Shown: piece after piece, positions 54,848 through 63,585 of the stretch
Numbering within the stretch: position 1 is the stretch's first letter
Layout: each line of letters opens with the position of its first letter
Assembly (NCBI GenBank): GCA_043782485.1
Contig: JAYWAL010000041.1
Location: 1 to 64,000 of the forward strand
Direction: 5' to 3'
DNA length: 64,000 nt
From: JANXUC01 sp043782485
Lineage (GTDB): Bacteria; Acidobacteriota; Terriglobia; Terriglobales; Acidobacteriaceae
Made by a program: the position numbers and the translations under genes
Notes under the pieces: model-generated
Databases searched by the model: none
Told to the model about the DNA's origin: nothing
What the model saw: only the letters and a program-made list of their open reading frames with translations

Positions 54848-56149
54848 ATGCTGTATCTGAAGTACATCTTGGAACTGGTTGGTGGCTTGCTGATGGTGGG
54901 AGCTGCTGGGTTGTTGGGATATGAGTCTTACTTGATGGTGGAGTTTCGGCGGAAGATGATGTTGCCGGAGGAGGCGCGGGTTGGGTTGCGTCGTCCGGTG
55001 TCTAACTGGAAGAGGGGGCTTGGGCTGGCTGGGGTGGCGGTACTGCCTTTGATTTTGGCGCAGGGGATTGTGGTGGTGCCGAGTGGGATGGCTGGGGTGA
55101 GGGTGTCGCAGACGGATGGGACTTTACCGGGGACTCTGTATTCGGGGGCGCACTTTGTTACTCCGTTGGTGGATCGGGTGGAGTTGTTCAATACGAGGGA
55201 CCAGCTGTTTACGACTGGGGTGACGGAGGGCGCGAAGAACGCCAAAGGCGAATTCCTGCGGGTGCAGGCCAAGGAAGGGTTAAACCTGGGGCTGGCGATC
55301 ACCGTGCGGTACCGGATTGACGCGAAGAAGCTGGACTATGTGCAGGCGAATTTGCCGCAGCCGGTGGAGAAGGAGATTGTGCCAGCGGTGGTGGCGACGG
55401 TTTGGCGGGAGATTATTCCCACTTATACGGTGAGGGATGTTTTTTCGGCGAAACGGGAAGAAGTGCGGAAGAAGGCGTCGGACCAGATTACGGCGCGGCT
55501 GGCGCAGGATGGCATTGTGGTGAAAGAGGTGATGTTGCGAGATGTGGATTTGCCGGAGGAGTATGCCAAGGGCCTGGAAACGATGCTGTTGAAAGAGCAA
55601 GAAAATGACCGCATGGGCGTGGAGACGGAGCTGCATCAGAAGCAGGTGAAGATATCTGAATATGATGCGGAGGCGGCGAAGGTGGGGCAGGTGAAGCAGG
55701 CAGAGGGCGCGGCGGCGATACGGGTATTGCAGGCGAAGGGGGAATCGGACGCGATGCAGTATTTGCTGCCTTTGAAGGAGAAGCAGATTCAGCAGTCGCG
55801 GTTGGAGGCGGAGGCGCATAAGGAGACTACGGTGAAAGACGCTGAGGCTCAGGCGGAGGCCAAAGTGATTGACAGTAAGGCGGAGATGGAGCGGCGGAAT
55901 CTGCTATCGCAGGCGGAGGCGCAGAGGATTCGGGTTACGGCCGTGGCGGATGCGGAGCGGATGAAGAGTGAGGCGATTGTGTTGAAAGAGAATCCGCTGT
56001 TGATTAACAAGATTATTGCGGAGAGGTTGTCGGACAAGTTGCAGATCATGATGGTTCCGGCGGATGGGAAATTCTTTTTTACGAATGATGTGATGAAGAG
56101 CATGTCGGCGGGGAGGGTGGCGCAGGCGGAGGAGGCGGAGAGCAAGTGA
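54848..56149 (+). CDS. SPFH / Band 7 (prohibitin-like) membrane protein
   Basis: 433 aa from the ATG at 54848 (AAGGAG 8-9 nt upstream). Two N-terminal TM segments (1-26 and ~58-80), then the PHB/Band 7 domain (~80-270: VVVPSGMAGVRVSQTDGTLPGTLYSGAHFVTPLVDRVELFNTR, AITVRYRIDAKKL) and a long coiled coil rich in Glu/Ala (~250-370, for example KEQENDRMGVETELHQKQV). Such proteins build large membrane rings or microdomains. The extra first TM and a short C-terminal tail set it apart from the smallest stomatins. It may form one transcript with the small TM gene upstream. Confidence 0.88.
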   Translation: MLYLKYILELVGGLLMVGAAGLLGYESYLMVEFRRKMMLPEEARVGLRRPVSNWKRGLGLAGVAVLPLILAQGIVVVPSGMAGVRVSQTDGTLPGTLYSGAHFVTPLVDRVELFNTRDQLFTTGVTEGAKNAKGEFLRVQAKEGLNLGLAITVRYRIDAKKLDYVQANLPQPVEKEIVPAVVATVWREIIPTYTVRDVFSAKREEVRKKASDQITARLAQDGIVVKEVMLRDVDLPEEYAKGLETMLLKEQENDRMGVETELHQKQVKISEYDAEAAKVGQVKQAEGAAAIRVLQAKGESDAMQYLLPLKEKQIQQSRLEAEAHKETTVKDAEAQAEAKVIDSKAEMERRNLLSQAEAQRIRVTAVADAERMKSEAIVLKENPLLINKIIAERLSDKLQIMMVPADGKFFFTNDVMKSMSAGRVAQAEEAESK

Positions 56150-56521
56150 GAAGGCTATTTTCAAGGCTGTCATTCCGGGGATCCTTTGCGCTCGAATCGT
56201 CCTGAGGTTGCCAGCCTTTTTGTTAGGTCGCATCGTCGCAAGAAAGCTGGAAAGTGTCGGGTGCTTTTAGCACCCTGGGGATTCCTCGCTTCGCTTCGGA
56301 ATGACAATTTAGACGAGCTGGTTAGATTGCAGAGATAGGATTGCAGAGGTCAAAAGCCCCGCCCTGTCGCTGACGCGACAAGGACGGGGCACCCCGGTTA
56401 CGGTTGAGCGAATTGGTGAGGCAGGGGTCCCCTTCGACAGGCTCAGGGCAGGCTCTCGACTACGCAGATGCTTGGCTGCGCGAAGCATCTGCTCCGGTCG
56501 GAATGACAACGCTTTTAACTT
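56150..56521. repeat. Repeat-filled gap (family A at 56358-56395, family C at 56425-56510)
   Basis: The family A palindrome GCCCTGTCGC-TGACGCGACAAGG-ACGGGGCACCCC is followed by CCCTTCGACAGGCTCAGGGC and CAGATGCTTGGCTGCGCGAA-GCATCTG, a further hairpin near TCGGAATGACAA. No gene is seen. Confidence 0.65.
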
Positions 56522-56713
56522 CTAGTGGATGAGGATGAAATAGAACGCCACGAAGTAGGTGAGGCAGGCGAGGCCGAAGAGCCAGTCTTGTTTGGTTTTT
56601 GGCCACCAGATCCAGAGCATGACGGCCAGGAACATGGCGTGGGGTAGACCGATCACTAGCTGGAGCCATAGGGGCCAGTGGTCGAATTTGGTCATATTGT
56701 GAGAGTAAACCAT
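56522..56713 (-). CDS. Small two-TM membrane protein
   Basis: 63 aa if started at 56713 (MVYSHNMTKFDHWPLWLQ); 56695 is an alternative. Two hydrophobic helices (LQLVIGLPHAMFLAVMLWIWW and WLFGLACLTYFVAFYFILIH) are separated by PKTKQD. No family recognised; the Trp-rich pattern resembles small conserved membrane proteins of Acidobacteria, but this is impression only. No clear ribosome site. Confidence 0.5.
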   Translation of the reverse strand: MVYSHNMTKFDHWPLWLQLVIGLPHAMFLAVMLWIWWPKTKQDWLFGLACLTYFVAFYFILIH

Positions 56714-57131
56714 GGGAACCAGGATGATGAAAAGGTTGGGGAGGGGCGGGGGATATAATTTGGACACTCCCTGGATGATGGATTATTTTGGGCGCGTTGA
56801 GACCTTACCTCGGGGGCTAAAGCCCCCTGTTTTTATTGAGTTGGAACGCGGCGCTGAAGCGCCACTCTACCGTGATTGGCGAACGATAAGAGTTCTGAGG
56901 GGATTGGTCCATATTTCTGTGAGTTGGCTTAACAGGTTTGTGATCCACAAGCCTGAAAGCAGATTGCTCCCGTTGGTGGGAATGACAAACTTTTCTCTGG
57001 ACGACCTGTTCTCAAGTTGGCTTCCCTATTCCCGCCGTTGCAGAGTGCGCAAGGACGGGGCACCCCTTGTCTGTGAGTGGCAAGAGAGAGCAAAGGCTCG
57101 GCTGAGATGTAGATTGCTCCCGTTGGTGGGA
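56714..57131. repeat. Gap with GGGGGCTAAAGCCCCC hairpin and a duplicated ~28-bp element
   Basis: GGGGGCTAAAGCCCCC (56813-) is a perfect palindrome of family B. AGATTGCTCCCGTTGGTGGG-AATGACAA occurs twice, at ~56960 and ~57110, and the second copy contains the start codon of the next gene. A degraded family A piece sits at 57031-57065. The open frame through here is not a real N-terminus. Confidence 0.6.
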
Positions 57132-58334
57132 ATGACAAGATTTGTTTTTGGGGCGATGTTGATTTTCGTGTTTGCGGGGTCGGCTGGCGCGGCGTCGCCG
57201 TGGGGGGAGCCGGGGCGGGACTTGGCGAGGAAGATTGCGGAGATTACCGGGCCTGGAGCGGTGGCGGTGGAGGTGGGGAACCGGTCGTCGTTGAGTAAGG
57301 GCGATGTGGCGGCGGTGAAGGTGGTGGTGGAAACGGAACTGGCTGCAAGTGGGGTGCATTTGGCCGGGCGTGACCAAGCGGCGGCGGTGGTGGTGGTTAC
57401 GCTTGCGGAAAATGTAAGGGAGTATGTTTGGGTGGCGGAAATTGTGGTGGGAAAGAATGAGAAGGCTGTGGTGATGGTGGCGGTGGCGCGACCGGAGGCT
57501 GGAGCGGTGCAGGCATCCGGGAGTGGCGTGGTGATGCGGAAGCAACTGCTGTGGACGCAGGAAGAGGCGATTTTGGATGTGGCCGCGCTGGATGCTCCTG
57601 ACAAGAACTCCGGGACACATATGGCTGTGCTAGATGGAGCGAAGGTAACGCTGTTGCATTTCGAGAAAGGGAAGTGGTTGAAGGACCAGGAGTTGCCGGT
57701 AGGGCATGAGCAGGCTTGGCCGAGGGATTTGCGGGGGCGGTTGGTGGTGGGGAAGGATCATTTGCTGGATGTGTACTTGCCGGGGGTGGTTTGTACGACT
57801 GTGCAGCATGGTGGTTTGGCGCTGGAGTGTGCGGCGAATGATGAGGCGTGGCCGATTGAGGGTGGGTTGCGGGCAGGGTTTGATGCGAAGCGAAATTATT
57901 TTACTGGCGTGATTTCGCCGGGGCTGGGAAGGATTGAGTCGGTGCCGGCGTTTTATTCGGCGGTGGCGTTGCCTCGCGAGAAGTACATATTGTGGGTGTT
58001 TGCGGCGACGGATGGAACGGTTCATGCGGTGGATGGGATGACGGACCAGGTGTGGCGTGGAGTGCCGTGGGGGAGCGACATTGCGGCGGTTCACACGGGG
58101 TGTGGTAGTGGGTGGCAGGTGGTGGCGGCGGGGAAGGCGGATACGGGGAAGGATGAATTGACGGTTTATGATGTTCCGGATCGTGAACCTTTGGCGATGA
58201 GCGCGGGATTGAGTTTTCCGGGGAGGATAACGGCGTTGTGGGGTGGGGGTCTTCAGGAGGCGTTGGCGGTGGTGCGGAATGGAGAGGCTGGGCGGTATGA
58301 GGCTTACAGGGTTACATTTGCTTGCGGCGAGTAG
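57132..58334 (+). CDS. Exported protein of unknown function
   Basis: 400 aa from the ATG at 57132. MTRFVFGAMLIFVFAGSAGA-A is a signal peptide; the open frame reaches back to 56712 only through repeat DNA. The mature N-terminal part (~25-160: LARKIAEITGPGAVAVEVGNRSSLSKGDVAAVKVVVETEL) resembles a domain for assembling or binding surface material (alternating helix-strand). The remainder is strand-rich with WxxG/V patterns (DQELPVGHEQAWPRDLRGRL, IAAVHTGCGSGWQVVAAG), resembling beta-propeller blades. No family recognised. The start codon lies in a dispersed repeat. It is followed 223 bp later by the solute-binding protein gene. Confidence 0.65.
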   Translation: MTRFVFGAMLIFVFAGSAGAASPWGEPGRDLARKIAEITGPGAVAVEVGNRSSLSKGDVAAVKVVVETELAASGVHLAGRDQAAAVVVVTLAENVREYVWVAEIVVGKNEKAVVMVAVARPEAGAVQASGSGVVMRKQLLWTQEEAILDVAALDAPDKNSGTHMAVLDGAKVTLLHFEKGKWLKDQELPVGHEQAWPRDLRGRLVVGKDHLLDVYLPGVVCTTVQHGGLALECAANDEAWPIEGGLRAGFDAKRNYFTGVISPGLGRIESVPAFYSAVALPREKYILWVFAATDGTVHAVDGMTDQVWRGVPWGSDIAAVHTGCGSGWQVVAAGKADTGKDELTVYDVPDREPLAMSAGLSFPGRITALWGGGLQEALAVVRNGEAGRYEAYRVTFACGE

Positions 58335-58377
58335 TTGTGAGGAGGGGACGGCCGAGGATGGTCGTCCCGATGCAAAC

Positions 58378-58460
58378 CTAGCCTCAGCGGCTGAAGCCGC
58401 AGAGCTTAGGGATGGATATCGCAGCGCTGAAGCGCTGCGGCGCCCAAAAGCGGAGTGCTG
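58378..58460. repeat. GCTGAAGCGCTGCGGCGCCC-type repeats upstream of the SBP gene
   Basis: AGCCTCAGCGGCTGAAGCCG, AGCGCTGAAGCGCTGCGG and CGCCCAAAAGCGGAG match elements seen at 18.5, 29.9 and 47.4 kb. They separate the 57132 gene from the SBP gene. Confidence 0.5.
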
Positions 58461-58557
58461 TCCGAGAGTGGACTGCTGCCCGAGAGTGGAATATCGCCCG
58501 AGAGTAATTCACAAAAATGCCGCCCAAAGAAGGCTATTGAAGCTGGCCGAGGGAAAC

Positions 58558-59910
58558 ATGGAATCCGTTTTTAGATGGATGGTTGTGACGTTAGCTCTGG
58601 CAGCACTGCCGGCGTGGGCTGGGGTGAGGCCGCGCTATGGGGGGACGTTGCGGGTGGCGATGGCGGGGTCGTTGGTTTCGCTGGACCCGGCCGAGCCTAG
58701 TGCTCCTAATTCTGGGGATGCGGTGGCGCGGGCGCGGATTACGCCGCTTTTGTTTGACACGCTGGTGCGGGTGGATGCCGAGGGGCGTGGGCATCCGCGG
58801 TTGGCGGTGGCGTGGCAGGCGGATCGGTCCTTCCAAAGGTGGCAGTTCTGGTTACGGCCCGGAGTTCGTTTTAGTGATGGAACACCCCTGACGGCAGCGG
58901 CTGTGGTGGAGGCGCTGGGCGGGCACGCGGAATGGAAGGCGCGGGTGGACGGCGAGTTGGTGGTGATTGAGAGTGATGCGGCGCGGCCTGGATTGCTGGC
59001 GGAGCTGGCGTTGGCGCGGAATGCGGTGGTGCGACGAACGGCGGGATTGGTGGGGACTGGGCCATTTGTAGTGAAGACGTTTGTGGCGGGGAAGTCGCTG
59101 GATTTGGCGGCAAAGGACGGGTCGTGGGGTGGAAGGCCATTTCTGGATGCGGTACAGATTGAGTTCGGAAAGCCAACGCGGGAGCAGATGACTGCATTGC
59201 AATTGGGGAAAGTGGACTTGATTGAGGTAGGGGCGGAGCAGATTGGGAAAGTGGAGAGCGAGGGCAGGAAAGCGCAGATTTCATTGCCGGTGGAGCTGGT
59301 GGCGCTGGTTGGGGGATCGGCGAATGTGCGGCAGGCTTTGTCTTTGGCGGTGGACCGGAAGGCAATTCAGAGTGTGTTGCTGCGGGGCGGGAGTGAGGCG
59401 ACTGGGGGAGTGCTGCCGGAATGGATGTGTGGGACTGGGGTTCTGTTTCCGGTACAAGTGGATTTGGGCAGGGGTTTGGTTGGGGTTGGTAAGAGCGGGC
59501 GGGCGGGGGCGCCAGCCCCTACGCGAGCTTTGACTCTGTCTTACGAGGCGGGGGATGGTTTGGCCAGGTTGCTGGCGGAAAGAGTGGCGTTGAACGCGCG
59601 GGAAGTTGGGTTGACGGTGCAGGTGGTGGCGAGCGGCGGGGAGTTGCGGCTGATGCGGATTCCGTTGGGGTCTGGGGATGCTGGCGTGGCGTTGGGGGAA
59701 GTGGGACGGGTGGTTGGGGTGAAGGTGGCGGCGGGGTTGCGCGCGCCGGGGGAGATTTATCTGGCGGAGAAGAAATTGATGGAGGAGGGGGCGGTGGTGC
59801 CTCTGTTTCATCTTCCTTCGGCTTCGTTGACCGGGGAACGGGTGCGCGGCTTTTCGGCGGACAAGTTGGGTTGGTGGGGGTTGGAGGAGGGGTGGGTGGA
59901 AGGGAATTGA
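58558..59910 (+). CDS. Solute-binding protein, family 5 (oligopeptide/nickel type)
   Basis: 450 aa from the ATG at 58558 (GAGGG 7-8 nt upstream); the frame upstream to 58243 is repeat DNA. Signal peptide MESVFRWMVVTLALAALPAWA. SBP_bac_5 marks: RPRYGGTLRVAMAGSLVSLDP, LLFDTLVRVDAEGRGHPRLAVAWQ, WQFWLRPGVRFSDGTPLTAA and VRQALSLAVDRKAIQSVLLRGG, the usual order in DppA/OppA-like peptide binders. It is shorter than OppA (~450 against ~540 aa) and has no transporter genes beside it. The next genes are a two-component pair and then the micropeptide array, so a sensory role in peptide binding is possible. Confidence 0.82.
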   Translation: MESVFRWMVVTLALAALPAWAGVRPRYGGTLRVAMAGSLVSLDPAEPSAPNSGDAVARARITPLLFDTLVRVDAEGRGHPRLAVAWQADRSFQRWQFWLRPGVRFSDGTPLTAAAVVEALGGHAEWKARVDGELVVIESDAARPGLLAELALARNAVVRRTAGLVGTGPFVVKTFVAGKSLDLAAKDGSWGGRPFLDAVQIEFGKPTREQMTALQLGKVDLIEVGAEQIGKVESEGRKAQISLPVELVALVGGSANVRQALSLAVDRKAIQSVLLRGGSEATGGVLPEWMCGTGVLFPVQVDLGRGLVGVGKSGRAGAPAPTRALTLSYEAGDGLARLLAERVALNAREVGLTVQVVASGGELRLMRIPLGSGDAGVALGEVGRVVGVKVAAGLRAPGEIYLAEKKLMEEGAVVPLFHLPSASLTGERVRGFSADKLGWWGLEEGWVEGN

Positions 59911-59950
59911 TCGGCCGTTTCGGGTTCATCGTTATCTGGAGGGGAAAAAC

Positions 59951-59989
59951 CCCCGCCCTGTCGCTTCGCGACAAGGACGGGGCACCCGG
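59951..59989. repeat. REP-like palindrome, family A, just before the kinase start
   Basis: CCCCGCCCTGTCGCTTCGCG-ACAAGGACGGGGCACCCGG ends 6 nt before the kinase ATG, leaving no standard ribosome site. The hairpin might affect translation of the kinase. Confidence 0.7.
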
Positions 59990-59995
59990 ATATTT

Positions 59996-61762
59996 ATGAG
60001 TTTTCGGAAGCGATTGTTGTTGCTGTTCGCGCTGACGATTGTGTTGGTGGTGGCGTTGTCGTCGTCGGTGGTGTGGGTGATGTTGCGGCGGTCGTTCCAG
60101 GAAGCGAATGAGCGACAGGCGGAGGCGCTGACGGCGCAGTTTCGTGGGGAGTTTGCGCGGCGCGGAGAGGAAATTGGGCGGCGGGTGGACGCGGTGGCGG
60201 CCGGCCCGGCGGTGGAACGGATTGCGTTGGACTTGAATCGTGGCGCGGCGGATCGCGGGTTGTATGTGGACACGGCCGCGGAGTTGGCGGCGGGGCAGCA
60301 TTTGGATTTTCTGGAGCTGGTGGATGATGAAGGAGTGATTGTGTCGTCGGCGCAGTGGCCGGCGAAGTTTGGATATAGGAAGACGGATGTGGCGTGGAGG
60401 GCGGGCCCCGGGGCGTTTCTGCGGCGGGAGGAAGTGGCGGAAGGGGCGTCGTTAGGGCTGTTTGCGCTGCGGGCGGCGCGGGTGGGGGAGAAGCCGTTGT
60501 ATGTTTTGGGCGGGCAGACGCTGGGGAGCGGAGTTCTGGCGTCATTGGAGTTGCCGCCTGGGTTGCGAGTGTTGCTATATCCGAACGTAGAACAATCGTT
60601 TGCGGCTGGGCGGTTAGTGGATGCGCGGGGGTCCGTGAGCGGCGGGGAGAAGTTGGGCGGGTTGGTGCGGTCGGTTCAGGCTAGCGGCGCCGAGGCTGGC
60701 GCGGTGGTGGAGTGGGGCGCGGATGGAGTGGATGCGGAGAGCTTTCGGGCGTTGCCGTTGACTGGCGCGAAATCGGAACTGCTGGGCGTGTTGCTGGTGG
60801 GGACATCGCGGAGGCCGTTGGTGGAGTTGCAGCGGCGGGTGGTATCGGCATCGTTGTTGGTGGGTGGAGTTGGATTGTTGTTGGCGATTCTGTTGAGTAG
60901 TTGGTTGGCGGCCCGGGTATCGCAGCCGCTGGTGACGTTGGCGGATGCAGCGCGGCGAGTGGCGGCGGGGGATTGGGAGACGCGAGTGGTGGTGCGGTCG
61001 CGGGATGAGTTGGGGGAATTGGGCGAGGCGTTTAACCGGATGACGGGGGAGTTGCGGGCGCAGCGGGATCATCTGGTGCAGGCGGAGCGGGTGGCGGCGT
61101 GGCGAGAATTGGCGCGGCGGTTGGCGCATGAGTTGAAAAATCCCCTGTTCCCTTTACAGGTCACGGTGGAGAATTTGGTGCGTTCGCGCGGGCTGTCTTC
61201 AGCAGAGTTCGATGAAGTGTTTGAGGAGAGTACGGGGACGCTTTTGGCGGAGTTGGGGAATTTGAAGGCGATTCTTGGGAAGTTCAGTGAGTTTTCGCGG
61301 ATGCCGCAGCCGCAGTTGGCGTTGATCTCGGTGAATGACATTGTTCTGGGAGTGGAGCGGTTACATGCGGCGCAGCTGTCCGCTTGCGGGGTGGTGGTGG
61401 AGATGGCGCTGGGGGAAGTGCCGCTGGTGTTGGCGGATGCGGAGTTGCTGCATCGGGCGGTTTCGAATTTGGTACTAAATGCGGTGGATGCGATGGCTTC
61501 GGGAGGGCGACTGCGGTTAGGGACTTCCGGGCGGGATGGGTTGGTGGAGATTGCCGTGTCTGATACTGGAACGGGGATGTCGAAGGAGGAGGCGGAACGG
61601 TTGTTTACTCCTTACTACACGACGAAGCAGCATGGGACGGGGCTGGGGCTGGCGATTGTGCAGTCGGTGGTGAGTGATCATGGCGGGGATGTTGTGGTGG
61701 AGAGTGCTGACTCGGGAACAACGTTCCGAATTCGTTTGCCGTGGAGGAGAGTAGATGGCTAA
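59996..61762 (+). CDS. NtrY-like sensor histidine kinase
   Basis: 588 aa. TM1 at ~6-27 (LLLLFALTIVLVVALSSSVVWVM), an extracytoplasmic sensor domain (~30-280), TM2 at ~285-306 (LLVGGVGLLLAILLSSWLA), HAMP (~308-360: VSQPLVTLADAARRVAAGDW), HisKA with the phospho-His378 in RRLAHELKNPLFPL, then an ATPase domain with N box NLVLNAVDAMASGG, G1 DTGTGMSKEE and G2 TKQHGTGLGLAIV. The HELKNPL H-box and layout are those of NtrB/NtrY-type kinases that pair with sigma-54 activators. It overlaps the regulator gene by 8 bp, so they are a cognate pair. Signal unknown; the adjacent SBP may present it. Confidence 0.9.
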   Translation: MSFRKRLLLLFALTIVLVVALSSSVVWVMLRRSFQEANERQAEALTAQFRGEFARRGEEIGRRVDAVAAGPAVERIALDLNRGAADRGLYVDTAAELAAGQHLDFLELVDDEGVIVSSAQWPAKFGYRKTDVAWRAGPGAFLRREEVAEGASLGLFALRAARVGEKPLYVLGGQTLGSGVLASLELPPGLRVLLYPNVEQSFAAGRLVDARGSVSGGEKLGGLVRSVQASGAEAGAVVEWGADGVDAESFRALPLTGAKSELLGVLLVGTSRRPLVELQRRVVSASLLVGGVGLLLAILLSSWLAARVSQPLVTLADAARRVAAGDWETRVVVRSRDELGELGEAFNRMTGELRAQRDHLVQAERVAAWRELARRLAHELKNPLFPLQVTVENLVRSRGLSSAEFDEVFEESTGTLLAELGNLKAILGKFSEFSRMPQPQLALISVNDIVLGVERLHAAQLSACGVVVEMALGEVPLVLADAELLHRAVSNLVLNAVDAMASGGRLRLGTSGRDGLVEIAVSDTGTGMSKEEAERLFTPYYTTKQHGTGLGLAIVQSVVSDHGGDVVVESADSGTTFRIRLPWRRVDG

Positions 61763-63122
61763 GGCGCAGTTGCTGATTGTGGATGATGAAGCGAATACGT
61801 TGGCGTCGTTGGCGCGGGCGTTTCGGCTGGCGGGGCATGAGGCGGTGGTGTGTGACAACGCGGCGAAGGCGCTGGAACTGGCTCAGGGACAGGTGTTTGA
61901 TTTGATTCTTTCTGATGTGGTGATGCCGGGGAAGAACGGGTTGGTTCTATTAGAGGAACTGAAGGTGGCGGGGGTGACGAGTGCGGTGGTGATGATGTCG
62001 GGGCAGGCGCATATCGAGATGGCGGTGAAGGCGACGCGGCTGGGGGCGCTGGATTTCCTGGAGAAGCCGATTTCGACGGAGAAGCTTTTGCTGACGGTGG
62101 AGAATGCGCTGAAGCTGGGGAGATTGGAGACGGAGAATTCGGAGCTGCGGCGGAGAGTTGGGAAACATAGGGCGGTGTGGTCGGGCGAGGCGATGCGGAA
62201 GGTGATGGCGCAGGTGGAGCGGGTGGCGGCGAGTGAGGCGCGGGTATGCATCCTGGGAGAGACGGGGACGGGGAAGGAACTGATTGCGCGGACGGTGCAT
62301 GAGAAGAGCGGGCGGAGTGGGGGGCCGTTTGTGACGCTGAATTGCGCAGCGGTTCCGGCGGAGTTGATTGAGTCGGAATTGTTTGGTCATGAGAAGGGAT
62401 CGTTCACGGGGGCTGGGGCGCGGCATTTGGGGAAGTTTGAGCAGGCGAACCGGGGGACGATTTTTCTGGATGAAATTGGGGATATGCCGTTGACGATGCA
62501 GGCCAAGCTTTTGCGGGTGCTGGAGGAGTCGGAAGTGGAGCGGGTGGGCGGAGACCGGGCGGTGAAGGTGGATGTGCGGGTGGTGGTGGCGACGCATCGA
62601 GATATGGAACATCTGGTGAGGGAAGGGAAGTTTCGGCAGGATTTATATCATCGGGTGTATGTGTTTCCGGTGTTGCTGCCGGCGTTGCGGGAGAGGCGGG
62701 AGGATATTCCGGCGTTAATTGAGCATTTTGCGGGGCAGGTGTGCGCGCAGAATGGGTGGAAGGCGATGGAGTTTTCGGCGGAGGCGGTGGGGGTGCTGCA
62801 AGGAATGGCTTGGCCAGGGAATGTTCGGGAGCTGCGGAATGTGGTGGAGCGGTTGATTTTACTGGCTTCGGATGGGGTGGTGGATTTGGCGACGGTGGAG
62901 ATGGCTTTGCCTGGGGGGCAGGTTTTGGCTTCGGCGACTGGGTCGCTGGCGGAGAGGGTGCATGGGTTTGAGAAAGAGCAGGTTTTGGGGGAGTTAAAGC
63001 GGCATGGGTTTCATATGACGAATGCGGCGAAGGCGTTGGGGCTGGAGCGGAGTCATCTTTATAAGAAGGCTGAGTTGTTGGGGATTGATTTGCGGGCGGT
63101 TAAGGCTGGGCGGGAGGAGTAG
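61755..63122 (+). CDS. NtrC-family sigma-54-dependent response regulator
   Basis: 455 aa. Receiver domain (1-120) with phospho-Asp54 in LILSDVVMPGKNG and Lys in the EKPIS loop. AAA+ domain (~140-370): Walker A GETGTGKE, the sigma-54 contact loop GSFTGA at residues 215-220 (canonical GAFTGA with Ala-to-Ser), Walker B TIFLDEIGDM and R-finger region RQDLYHRVYVFPVLLPALRERREDI. C-terminal Fis-type HTH (HGFHMTNAAKALGLERSHLYKKAELLGI). When phosphorylated by the overlapping kinase it should activate RpoN promoters. A near-consensus RpoN promoter is found facing it, in front of the micropeptide array (63947-63962). Confidence 0.93.
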   Translation: MAKAQLLIVDDEANTLASLARAFRLAGHEAVVCDNAAKALELAQGQVFDLILSDVVMPGKNGLVLLEELKVAGVTSAVVMMSGQAHIEMAVKATRLGALDFLEKPISTEKLLLTVENALKLGRLETENSELRRRVGKHRAVWSGEAMRKVMAQVERVAASEARVCILGETGTGKELIARTVHEKSGRSGGPFVTLNCAAVPAELIESELFGHEKGSFTGAGARHLGKFEQANRGTIFLDEIGDMPLTMQAKLLRVLEESEVERVGGDRAVKVDVRVVVATHRDMEHLVREGKFRQDLYHRVYVFPVLLPALRERREDIPALIEHFAGQVCAQNGWKAMEFSAEAVGVLQGMAWPGNVRELRNVVERLILLASDGVVDLATVEMALPGGQVLASATGSLAERVHGFEKEQVLGELKRHGFHMTNAAKALGLERSHLYKKAELLGIDLRAVKAGREE

Positions 63123-63173
63123 GGGAAGTCAGAAGGCAGATTGCAGAAGCGGGGCGTTGTGATGGGAAAGTTT

Positions 63174-63231
63174 AAGGGTGCTAGTTGCCAGTCGCGGTAG
63201 GCCCCTCCGCTGACTGGCTGCTAGCACCCTT
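63174..63231. terminator. Strong hairpin between the regulator gene and the micropeptide array
   Basis: AAGGGTGCTAG and CTAGCACCCTT are perfect 11-bp arms with a further GCCAGTC/GACTGGC pairing inside. It lies 52 bp after the regulator stop and 81 bp after the last micropeptide stop (minus strand), so it can serve both. On the minus strand it is followed by AAACTTT, a weak T-run. Confidence 0.6.
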
Positions 63232-63311
63232 GTTTGGATCGAAGATTCGTGGGTAGAGCTCTGAAAGTGGGAAATCGTAAGTCGTTGGCGCTGACTCGAA
63301 TAAGGCGTTGC

Positions 63312-63362
63312 TTATCCACCCCAAACTGCGCTGCCTGCTTTGCTATTCGTTTTAATCTTCAT
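63312..63362 (-). CDS. 16-aa micropeptide, copy 5 of 5 in transcription order (variant T7S)
   Basis: Reads MKIKTNSKAGSAVWGG, the only copy with a different residue (Ser for Thr at 7). AGGAGG lies 6 nt before the ATG. It ends the array; the shared hairpin lies downstream. Its codons differ synonymously from the other copies at most variable positions. Confidence 0.85.
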   Translation of the reverse strand: MKIKTNSKAGSAVWGG

Positions 63363-63457
63363 TGAGCCCTCCTTCTTGAAGGATCACATCGGCTTAACAG
63401 AGATCCTGGGTTGTGGTTGCCCCCGGCGGCGTTGCGCCGGAGAAGGTTGGGGAACTG

Positions 63458-63508
63458 TTATCCACCCCAGACGGCGCTACCGGCTTTGGTGTTCGTCTTG
63501 ATCTTCAT
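63458..63508 (-). CDS. 16-aa micropeptide, copy 4 of 5 in transcription order
   Basis: Reads MKIKTNTKAGSAVWGG. AAAGGAG lies ~8 nt before the ATG. A CCGGCG/CGCCGG hairpin (63424-63441) lies between this gene and the next copy. Confidence 0.88.
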   Translation of the reverse strand: MKIKTNTKAGSAVWGG

Positions 63509-63522
63509 TGTGCGGCTCCTTT

Positions 63523-63561
63523 GTTTTGAATTTGTGTTTTGAATTGGTGTTTTGAATTGGT
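63523..63561. repeat. 13-bp tandem repeat (GTTTTGAATTGGT) inside the micropeptide array
   Basis: Three units, the first with a TTT variant, in the spacer between array copies 3 and 4 in transcription order. Confidence 0.8.
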
Positions 63562-63585
63562 GTTGCTGTTGGAGTGCGAATTGGT

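Noticed and set aside
56712..57131. Extended N-terminus of the 57132 protein
   Set aside because: The frame is open only through dispersed repeats and hairpins. A signal peptide starts at 57132, which marks the real start.
59996..63122. Kinase/regulator pair as PrsK/PrsR of the PEP-CTERM system
   Set aside because: PrsK has many TM segments and a GAF domain; this kinase has two TM segments and a HAMP domain, the NtrY layout. A PEP-CTERM link is not supported by position either (13 kb away).
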